NCBI RefSeq assembly: GCF_013280495.1
Contig: NZ_JABSSX010000011.1
Span: 1-64,000, forward strand
Reading direction: 5' to 3'
Source of the DNA: Brevibacterium permense
GTDB lineage: Bacteria; Actinomycetota; Actinomycetes; Actinomycetales; Brevibacteriaceae
DNA: 64,000 nucleotides
In this document: in pieces, positions 57,089 to 64,000 of the stretch
How the letters are laid out: the number at the start of each line of letters is the position of its first letter
Numbering within the stretch: position 1 is the first letter of the stretch
Notes under the pieces: model-generated
Seen by the model: only the letters and a program-made list of their open reading frames with translations
What the model was told of the DNA's origin: nothing
Databases searched by the model: none
Program-made: the position numbers and the translations under genes

Positions 57089-59104
57089 GTGACGATCCTC
57101 TACACCATCGGACTGGGCGTCCTCAGCGCGCTCATCGTCGGATTCCTCGTCCGGCGGATGATGCTCACCGGCACCGGAGCCGCCCGCAACACCATCGTCT
57201 CCCTCATCATGGGCCTCTCCATCTGGCCCATCACCCTCCAGGCCTACAAACTCCTCGGCATCTCCGAATCCGACCAATACCCGAACCTGTCGATGAGCTT
57301 CCCTGCGATCATGGTCTTCCTGCTGCTCTTCGCCTGGTTCATCGTCATCCAGATGTTCGTCCTCCTCGCGATCGAACTCATCATGCCCTCGGGCACCCTG
57401 AGCTCACTCATCCGCAACGCACCGAAGATCCCCACCTGGTACCGCCGCGTCAACCGCCTGGCCCAGATCCAGTCGATCCTCATCAAATTCGGCCTCTCTC
57501 GCTACCTCCGTCCCCGAATTCCGACCCTGCGCGTCTCACTCCGAGAAATCGCCGCCACCACCCGCGACGCCCTCGCCGCATCCGGGGTCACGTTCATCAA
57601 ACTCGGCCAGTTCATCGCCACCCGCGGTGACATGATCCCGCACGAATTCGTCGAGGAGTTCTCCACCCTCCAGGCCGGGGTGAAGCCCGTTCCCTTCGCC
57701 GAGGTGAAGGACCAACTCGAGACCGAATGGGGCCGTCCCGTCGCCGAGGTGTTCGCCGAATTCGACGAGAAACCCTTCGCCGGTGCCTCTGTCGCCCAGG
57801 TCCACCGCGCCGTGACCTGGGAAGGGCGCGTGGTCGCGGTGAAGGTGCAGCGACCGAAGATCCGCAAACAGGTCCGGGCAGACTGCGATATCGTCCTCAC
57901 CCTGGCCGACCGTCTCGATCGCACCACCGATTGGGCGAACAAGGTCGGCATCGCGAAGCTCGCCCGCAGCTTCGTCGATTCCCTGCAGGGCGAACTCGAC
58001 TACCGCGGGGAGCTCGCCCACATCGAGGCGCTTCGTCTCGCCGATGAGAACGGCCGGTCGACGACGCAGACCGACTCCGTCGTCCACATCCCTCACGTGT
58101 ACAAGGAACTCTCCGGCGAGTTCGTTATCGTCATGGACCTCGTCGAAGGTGTCCCGCTGTCCCACGGCGTCGAGGTGGTCGACAGCCTTTCAGAAATCGC
58201 GCGCAGAGAAATCGCCCAGGACCTCTTCCTCATGGTCGTCCGCCAGGTGCTCGGAAAGGGCATCTTCCACGCCGACCTCCATCCCGGAAACATCGTCGTC
58301 TCGAGCGCGGGCCGTGCTGGCCTCGTCGACTTCGGTGCTGTCGGACGCATCGACAAACGCGACCGCAGGGCAATCGCGCTTCTGCTCATGGCCTTTGACT
58401 CGCAGAACTCACAAGCGGCGACCGCCGCGATCCTCGAGCTCCTCGGCACGCCGAGCGAGGTGAACCTGCGGGAGCTGCAGCGCGAGATCGGTCAGATCAT
58501 GCTCAAGTATGGAGACGGTGCCCCGGGTTCGACCTCGGCGGCACTGTTCGGCGAACTCATCGACTTCGTTGTCGACTTCGGGTTCCCGATGCCGGCCTCC
58601 GTGGCAACGGCATTCCGTGCCATCAGTACACTCGAAGGGTCGATCACTCGCCTCGTGCCGGAACTCAATCTGCTGGCGCTGGTGACTCAGAACGGGAAGA
58701 CGCTGCTCCGTGAGGTCGGGGGACTGGGAGTCGACCGACACGAGATGACGCTCTACGCGGCGGCGACCGCACCCCAGATCGCCGAGCTGCCTGGACAGAT
58801 CTCCCGGATTGCTGGTCACCTGCAGGACGGGACGCTCGACGTCGGCACGAGCGGGCTGAACATCGCGACCATCAAGAATCTACTTGTATCCACCGTCGAA
58901 CAATTCATCCAGGTGATCGTCTCCACCGCGCTCATCCTCGGCGGAGTCATTCTCATGGCCGCGGACTTCGGGCCTGCTTTGGCGCCAGAACTCAAACTCT
59001 TCACGTACTTCGGCGCCTGGATGTTACTTGCTGGTAGTGTGATCGCAGCGTTGGTTCTTGCACCAGCGCTCAGGCAGCGAATGACGTGGGAAGGGCTCGG
59101 GTAG
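57089..59104 (+). CDS. ABC1/UbiB-family atypical protein kinase
   Basis: 671 residues. N-terminal TM helices (LYTIGLGVLSALIVGFLV and VFLLLFAWFIVIQMFVLLAIELI) precede the UbiB kinase core: signature SGVTFIKLGQFIATRGDMIP (KxGQ), AGASVAQVHRAV (Ala-rich loop), AVKVQRP (Lys), GIFHADLHPGNIVV (catalytic Asp-His) and VDFGAVG (DFG). The C-terminus has two TM helices (VIVSTALILGGVILMAADFG, LFTYFGAWMLLAGSVIAALVLAP). Family members act in ubiquinone or membrane lipid metabolism. Actinobacteria use menaquinone, so the role here is uncertain. Confidence 0.9.
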   Translation: MTILYTIGLGVLSALIVGFLVRRMMLTGTGAARNTIVSLIMGLSIWPITLQAYKLLGISESDQYPNLSMSFPAIMVFLLLFAWFIVIQMFVLLAIELIMPSGTLSSLIRNAPKIPTWYRRVNRLAQIQSILIKFGLSRYLRPRIPTLRVSLREIAATTRDALAASGVTFIKLGQFIATRGDMIPHEFVEEFSTLQAGVKPVPFAEVKDQLETEWGRPVAEVFAEFDEKPFAGASVAQVHRAVTWEGRVVAVKVQRPKIRKQVRADCDIVLTLADRLDRTTDWANKVGIAKLARSFVDSLQGELDYRGELAHIEALRLADENGRSTTQTDSVVHIPHVYKELSGEFVIVMDLVEGVPLSHGVEVVDSLSEIARREIAQDLFLMVVRQVLGKGIFHADLHPGNIVVSSAGRAGLVDFGAVGRIDKRDRRAIALLLMAFDSQNSQAATAAILELLGTPSEVNLRELQREIGQIMLKYGDGAPGSTSAALFGELIDFVVDFGFPMPASVATAFRAISTLEGSITRLVPELNLLALVTQNGKTLLREVGGLGVDRHEMTLYAAATAPQIAELPGQISRIAGHLQDGTLDVGTSGLNIATIKNLLVSTVEQFIQVIVSTALILGGVILMAADFGPALAPELKLFTYFGAWMLLAGSVIAALVLAPALRQRMTWEGLG

Positions 59105-59109
59105 GCCAA

Positions 59110-60006
59110 GTGACGGAGCCAGTGGAGACGACGCGAATCAGCGATACCGCACTGATCTTCGAAGGTGGTGGGATGCGGGCTTCGCTCACCAGCGCCATGG
59201 CCGTCGTCTTACTCAACGAGGGTCTGTCGTTTGACTGGGTCGCTGGTATCAGTGCCGGCGCGTCCACTGCAGGGAACTACCTGTCCGGTGACAAGTGGCG
59301 AGTGCGTCGATCGTTCGTCGAATTCGCCAAGGAAGAAGAGTTCGGCGGGTGGCGGTACTTTGCTCGTGGCAAAGGCATGTTTCACGGCGAGTACATCTAC
59401 CAGCGAGCAGGCGCACCCGACGAGGCATTGCCGTTCGATTGGGACAGCTTTGAGGCAAACCCCGGTGATATGCGGATCATCGCGTTCGACGCCGAGACCG
59501 GCGAAGAGGCAGTGTGGTCGAAGAAGGATACCCCGAATATCGACGAGCTGATGATCCGCGTGCAGGCTTCATCGACGATGCCGATTGTCATGCCACCGGT
59601 GCACCTCGATGGGCACGTGTACGTCGACGGTGCGATGGGGGAGGACGGCGGCATCGCGCTGAGCCAGGCTCAACGCGAAGGCTTCGAAAAGTTCGTCATC
59701 GTGCTGACTCAGGAACGTGGGTACAAGAAGGAGCCGCAACGATTCCCTGCAGTCTTTCGCGGCATCTTCCGAAAGTATCCGGCGCTGGCCGACGCCCTGC
59801 TGACTCGCTGGAAGCGATACAACGAGACTCGCGAACGCATCTTCGAACTCGAGGCCGAGGGCAAAGCACACGTTTTCGTCCCCGAATGCATGCCGGTCGA
59901 TAACAGCACCCGCGACCTCTCGCGTCTGGCTGCCGCTCATCGGATGGGGTTGTCTCAGGCGCGGCGAGAGCTGCCGGCAATTCGGGAGTTCGTGGAGGCG
60001 CACTAG
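59110..60006 (+). CDS. Patatin-like phospholipase
   Basis: 298 residues from GTG 59110, directly after the kinase stop. Patatin features: oxyanion Gly-rich loop FEGGGMRASLTSAM near residue 17, nucleophile GISAGASTAG near 46 (GxSxG), and the Asp of the Ser-Asp dyad in VDGAMGEDGG near 180. No TM or signal. Predicted lipid acyl hydrolase. Co-transcription with the UbiB kinase suggests a shared membrane-lipid role. Confidence 0.88.
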   Translation: MTEPVETTRISDTALIFEGGGMRASLTSAMAVVLLNEGLSFDWVAGISAGASTAGNYLSGDKWRVRRSFVEFAKEEEFGGWRYFARGKGMFHGEYIYQRAGAPDEALPFDWDSFEANPGDMRIIAFDAETGEEAVWSKKDTPNIDELMIRVQASSTMPIVMPPVHLDGHVYVDGAMGEDGGIALSQAQREGFEKFVIVLTQERGYKKEPQRFPAVFRGIFRKYPALADALLTRWKRYNETRERIFELEAEGKAHVFVPECMPVDNSTRDLSRLAAAHRMGLSQARRELPAIREFVEAH

Positions 60007-60313
60007 CGGCAGTAAAGCCAACTCAGACTCGCTTCCAGCCCACGCGCCGGTTGTGAATGGCAACAGCTTGCTCTATCCCTATTGATTGTGTTCTGTCCCC
60101 GAAGGCAAGCATAAATATCGCAAAAGGTGATGTCTGAATGTAGACAACGCACACAGTTGAAAATTTGGGAGCCGGTCGCAACGGTGGTTACTCCAAAACG
60201 TGCCGTGGCGAACCTTTCAATCAAAATCGGAAATTCGTAGGCAGGAAAGTAACCCGCTCGATCAGACCTTCCGTCCTCTAAACCATCTTGGATTCAATTG
60301 TGCTCTGTGCGTC
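60007..60313. other. Intergenic, AT-richer, no gene seen
   Basis: About 300 bp between convergent genes. Short frames lack any support and no obvious terminator hairpin was identified. Confidence 0.4.
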
Positions 60314-61162
60314 TCAGTCGCTGCTCACCGCCTGAGTGCGGGACCACATGGACTGGAGCTCTTCGAGCATCGCTGCCGATCGTGCGGTGTCTACGTTGGC
60401 GATTGCCCCGACGATGCATTGTGCGACACTGACCGCGCACGTGACCGAGGCCATCGGGCCGAGTCCTTCGGACGGGACGAGGATGAGCTGATCGGCGAGT
60501 TCGGCAAGCTGCGAGTGCTGATCAGCAATCACGATGAGGTGGACGCCTCGTTCTTTGGCGATTTCGCAGAGCGGTAGGATGCTTGCACTCGTTTTCCAGA
60601 TAGAGAAGGTGATGAGGCAATCCCCGGGTTTGAGCCGACGGACATCGTTGATCATCCGCGTCGCTGCACCGTCGCTGAGTGAGACGTTGTAGCCCAAGCC
60701 CTGGGCGTTGTGCGCCAGGATGATTCCTGGAGCTACATATGCGCCTGTGGCGAGGATCGTTGTCGTCGGTGCTTTGGCGATCATCATTGCGATTGTGGTC
60801 ACCGATTCTTCGGATAGCGACTCGGCAAGGAGTCCGAGCAACTCAATGTCCTTGCCGATCGACGTCCCGGGTTGCCCCATGCCGGCCTCAGTGTTGCGAA
60901 CAAAATGTTTGTCGGCGTCCAATGAGGACAGGAATCGGTTTCTGATCTCCGTAGACAGTTCCGACCAGCCCGTGAAGTCGATGGCCTGTGCGGCTCTGAC
61001 GACGGTGGCGACATTCACTCCGGCCACCTCGGCGAGAGCTGCCGCGCTGCAGTACGACGCCATCTCGGGGTCATTTGCGATGGCTTTGAGCACGGACCTC
61101 GTTCCGGGGGAGAGTCTGCGCTGAGACATGAGGTGTTCGAGCCATGTCGCGATGATTTTCAC
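60314..61162 (-). CDS. MurR/RpiR-family transcriptional regulator
   Basis: 282 residues from GTG 61162, which follows AGGAGA. N-terminal HTH_6 domain (TRSVLKAIANDPEMASYCSAAALAEVAGVNVATVVRAAQAI in outline) and C-terminal SIS sugar-phosphate-binding domain (TTTILATGAYVAPGIILAHNA, LKPGDCLITFSIWKTSASILPLCEIAKERGVHLIVIAD). It is divergent from an oligopeptide-type ABC operon and probably controls it. Confidence 0.9.
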   Translation of the reverse strand: MKIIATWLEHLMSQRRLSPGTRSVLKAIANDPEMASYCSAAALAEVAGVNVATVVRAAQAIDFTGWSELSTEIRNRFLSSLDADKHFVRNTEAGMGQPGTSIGKDIELLGLLAESLSEESVTTIAMMIAKAPTTTILATGAYVAPGIILAHNAQGLGYNVSLSDGAATRMINDVRRLKPGDCLITFSIWKTSASILPLCEIAKERGVHLIVIADQHSQLAELADQLILVPSEGLGPMASVTCAVSVAQCIVGAIANVDTARSAAMLEELQSMWSRTQAVSSD

Positions 61163-61387
61163 TCTGCGTCTCCTATTGCAATGAACGTTGCGATCTGATT
61201 GTATACGAGGTGTGGTGAAGATCACGTGCACTTCATTTCGGACCCTCTGGAAGTGCCTACTGAAGCGACTTTTGTTGACGTGCTATGAGAGTGCAATCGT
61301 GCAACGGATACTGCAGCAGTGCGATTGTGCGGTGGCCTGCGCGCTCTGATCCACACATCATGACGGAACAGTCGAAGGAGGCTTTTC

Positions 61388-63133
61388 ATGAAGAAGCGAG
61401 CGTTATCGATGGTTGCGATGGCCGCTGCCGCCACGATGCTTGTAAGCGCCTGTGGGAGTGGGAATTCAAGCAATGGGGGCGATGCTCAATCTGTAATCGA
61501 TGACAAGACCGGCTTTGCCTCTTATACCGGCGAACCGCAGAAGGGCGGAGTTGTCGAAGTGCTGGGTGGAGTCGATTTTTCCCATTTGGACCCGGCCATG
61601 GGCAGCGACGGCAATGTCCTCAATCTCTACAACCTCCTCTACCGCAACCTCACTCAGTACAAGTACAACCGTGAGTCAGGTGAGCTAGAGCTTGTCGGTG
61701 ACCTCGCCGAGGACACTGGCACGCCGAACGAGGACTCAACCGAGTGGACTTTCAAACTCAAAGAAGGCGTCACCTTCGAAGATGGATCACCGATTACTGC
61801 TGAAGACGTGAAGTTTGGCTTCGAGCATGCCTTTGACCCGTCATTGGCCATTGGGCTCGACTACCTACAGAATTACGTAAAAGGCGCCAAAGACTATGAA
61901 GGTGTATTCAAAGATCCCGAAGGTCTCGACTCAATCAAGGTAGTCGATGAACGCACGATCACGATTGAGACGAATGAGCCTATGGCGGACTTCCCCAACG
62001 TTGTCGCTACGGCGCCGGGCGCTCCTTTCCCGAAGGACAAGGTGACCAAGGTCGACCAGATCCAGAAGGACCCGATCTCGTCGGGCCCCTACAAAGTCGA
62101 CGAGTACAAGCGCGGCGAGTCGCTTACCCTGGTCCGCAATGAGAACTGGAACGCCGAGACCGACGACATCCGTCCGGCCTATCCCGACGGCTTTAAGTTC
62201 ACAGTCAGCCTCGATCAGAACACGATCGATCAGCGGATGATGTCCGGGCAGGGTGACGATGCCAATGCAGTCTCGTCTTCGACTAATCCGGTTGTGGCGG
62301 CCAATCTGGCGAAGATCACTCAGGATCCCAAGCTCTCAGAGCGCACAGTGCAGTCCAAGCCCTCCTGCAACTACTTCATGGTCATGAACAACACCAAAGA
62401 GCCGCTGGGCGATAAAAAGGTTCGGCAGGCCATCAACTGGGCCGTGGACAAGTCAAGCGTGATCAACGCCAGCGGCGGTCCGCAGCTGGCCGATGTCGCA
62501 CCGAACCTGCTGCTGCCCAGCGTGCCGGACTACGACGACACCGACCCTTACGCCACCGAAGGAAACACCGGCGATCCGGAGAAGGCCAAGGCCATGCTCA
62601 AAGAAGCCGGGGCGGAGAATCTCAAGCTGACCATGGACGTGCGCGCGTTGCCGATGTGGGAGGCACAGGCCGAAGCGGTGCAGCAATCGCTGAAGAAGGT
62701 CGGCATCGAAGTCAAACTCAATGTCATCGACCAGGCGAAGTTCTACGAGGTCCTGGCCACCCCGAGCCAGCAGAACGAACTGGCGATCACCGGCTGGTGC
62801 TCCAATGGCTGGTTCTCCGGTGAACCGCTACTGGGACCCCTGTTCGACGGTGAGCGGATCACGGAGACCGGCAACCTCAACCAGTCCCAGATAGACGATC
62901 CGGCACTGAACAAGTCCCTCGCCGAGGCAGCCGTCATGCCCGATCTCGATGACAAGACCGCCGCCTACGCGAAGATCAACGAACAGGTCCTCGACCTCGC
63001 ACCGGTCGTGCCCCTGGTCCGTCCGCGTCCGCTCCAGCTCGTCGGCTCCAACGTCGGCGGAGCCTTCGCCAACCCGTCCAAGACCGGATACATCGACTAC
63101 TCGCAGCTGGGTCTTCTCAACCCGGAAGGATAG
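61388..63133 (+). CDS. ABC transporter substrate-binding lipoprotein, family 5
   Basis: 581 residues with a signal peptide and lipobox ATMLVSACGSG (Cys near residue 21). The SBP_bac_5 signature SHLDPAMGSDGNVLNLYNLLYRNLTQYKYN in outline is followed by TVEFTFKLKEGVTFEDGSPITAEDVKFGFEHA. This class binds peptides, nickel or other small compounds and hands them to a membrane permease. The ATG follows GAAGGAGG. The permease gene starts 8 bp after the stop. Confidence 0.93.
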   Translation: MKKRALSMVAMAAAATMLVSACGSGNSSNGGDAQSVIDDKTGFASYTGEPQKGGVVEVLGGVDFSHLDPAMGSDGNVLNLYNLLYRNLTQYKYNRESGELELVGDLAEDTGTPNEDSTEWTFKLKEGVTFEDGSPITAEDVKFGFEHAFDPSLAIGLDYLQNYVKGAKDYEGVFKDPEGLDSIKVVDERTITIETNEPMADFPNVVATAPGAPFPKDKVTKVDQIQKDPISSGPYKVDEYKRGESLTLVRNENWNAETDDIRPAYPDGFKFTVSLDQNTIDQRMMSGQGDDANAVSSSTNPVVAANLAKITQDPKLSERTVQSKPSCNYFMVMNNTKEPLGDKKVRQAINWAVDKSSVINASGGPQLADVAPNLLLPSVPDYDDTDPYATEGNTGDPEKAKAMLKEAGAENLKLTMDVRALPMWEAQAEAVQQSLKKVGIEVKLNVIDQAKFYEVLATPSQQNELAITGWCSNGWFSGEPLLGPLFDGERITETGNLNQSQIDDPALNKSLAEAAVMPDLDDKTAAYAKINEQVLDLAPVVPLVRPRPLQLVGSNVGGAFANPSKTGYIDYSQLGLLNPEG

Positions 63134-63140
63134 TTCACAC

Positions 63141-64000
63141 GTGACTGCCTCGCTTTCCAACCAGGTCGAGGAGTTCGGTCGGCCCGACCCGGGGGAGGAT
63201 TTCTCCCCCGGGGCGGGAGCCCTGAAGAGGATCCTTGGCAAACCCTCGGTGATCCTGTCCCTGGGGTTCCTCGTCTTCATCGTCCTCCTGGCGATCTTCG
63301 CCCCGCTCATCACCCAACTCTCCGGCTACAGCCCCTACGAATTCGACGAGGGAGCCGTCGACCCGGCCCTCGGCGGCCTGCCGCGCGGCCCACTCGGCGG
63401 CATCAGCGCCGACCACTGGATGGGCGTCGAACCCCAGAACGGCCGTGACATCTTCGCCCGCATAGCCTACGGAGCACGCGTCTCAATGCTCATCGGCATC
63501 GGCGCCACCGCCATCACTATGATCATCGGTGTCGTCATGGGCGTCATCGCCGGCTTCCTCGGCGGATTCGTCGATGCTGCGATCTCGCGGGTCATGGACT
63601 TCCTCATGGCCTTCCCGGCTCTCATCTTCATGATCGCCATCCTCTCTGCCCTGCCACAGGGCAACCGGCCGCTCCTGCTCGTCCTCGTCCTCAGTCTCTT
63701 CTCCTGGCCGGCCACGGCTCGCGTGATCCGCGGACAAACACTGTCGCTGAAGAACCGGGAATTCGTCGAGGCGGCTAAGACCTCCGGCGCGGATTGGGTT
63801 CCCCTGGTCTTCCGCGAGGTGCTGCCGAATCTCTCCGGCACAATCGTGGTCATGGCGACCCTTGCGGTGCCGACGTTCATCGCCACCGAGGCGGGGTTGT
63901 CCTTCCTCGGTGTGGGCATCACTCCACCCGATCCTTCGTGGGGGCAGATGATCGCTTCGGCGGTGACCTGGTACTCCAGTGATCCGATGTTCTTCGCGAT
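63141..64000 (+). CDS. ABC transporter permease, DppC/OppC type (truncated by window end)
   Basis: The frame is open from GTG 63141 to the last base, so about 286 residues are visible and the C-terminus is outside. It has a cytoplasmic N-terminus, a TM helix (VILSLGFLVFIVLLAIFAPLI), a large loop (HWMGVEPQNGRDIFARIAYGARVS) and the core with EAAKTSGADWVPLVFREVLPNLSGT (the EAA motif that docks the ATPase). DppC-type proteins usually follow a DppB partner; here a DppC-type gene comes first after the binding protein. Confidence 0.92.
   Translation, partial: MTASLSNQVEEFGRPDPGEDFSPGAGALKRILGKPSVILSLGFLVFIVLLAIFAPLITQLSGYSPYEFDEGAVDPALGGLPRGPLGGISADHWMGVEPQNGRDIFARIAYGARVSMLIGIGATAITMIIGVVMGVIAGFLGGFVDAAISRVMDFLMAFPALIFMIAILSALPQGNRPLLLVLVLSLFSWPATARVIRGQTLSLKNREFVEAAKTSGADWVPLVFREVLPNLSGTIVVMATLAVPTFIATEAGLSFLGVGITPPDPSWGQMIASAVTWYSSDPMFFA

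Overview
The window is chromosomal DNA from a high-GC Gram-positive bacterium (Actinomycetota). Gene content and order fit a Brevibacterium-like or related actinobacterium: a PriA-type hisA inside a hisC-hisB-hisH run, a DUF1844 gene beside infC-rpmI-rplT, an Fe-S DinG-type helicase directly after hflX, and lexA divergent from a small LysM membrane protein. Codon use in the core genes is strongly GC-ending. The genus is inferred; no rRNA gene is present to confirm it.

Layout. 1-775 is an AT-richer junk or element region. 775-4958 holds an RsmC-like methyltransferase, hflX and a DinG-type helicase. 4959-5880 is a small decayed patch with an IS fragment. 5882-7210 is the lexA / LysM SOS pair. 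7348-12026 is the histidine operon plus an SseB-domain gene. 12073-15506 is an AbgB-like amidohydrolase, an AbgT-type transporter and a VOC protein. 15579-18311 holds two regulator-target units, each with visible palindromic operators (NmrA-like/TetR and SRPBCC/ArsR). 18533-21671 is DUF1844, infC-rpmI-rplT with an attenuator-like leader, and a SpoU-type RNA methyltransferase.

21880-29083 is a foreign-looking block of lower GC: a 2136-residue STAND/NACHT-type ATPase with a nuclease-like N-terminus, followed by an overlapping 267-residue partner gene. It is the best candidate for an unfamiliar biological system here, probably an Avs-like anti-phage defence module. 29337-38553 returns to ordinary genes: pentapeptide protein, polysaccharide deacetylase, DUF429, acetolactate-synthase-like enzyme, pheS-pheT, SDR.

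38554-48973 is a mosaic. It holds a low-GC 8-TM membrane protein, a decayed upstream copy of pabAB broken into three pieces, a small insert with a 159-residue membrane protein inside that copy, and a Tn5564-like transposon (IS481 transposase plus Cmx-type chloramphenicol exporter) with recognisable terminal repeats and ACTAGG at both ends. Next come the intact pabAB and pabC, an ISL3 remnant, and the 3' end of a tRNA-Thr-like gene with a terminator, which looks like an old attachment site.

49187-64000 is metabolic and regulatory: an ABM-domain monooxygenase next to a GlxA-like AraC regulator, an Asp/Glu racemase divergent from a LysR-dctQM TRAP operon with its dctP, a GIY-YIG protein, a UbiB-type kinase with a patatin-like lipase, and an RpiR regulator divergent from an oligopeptide ABC transporter that runs off the window end.
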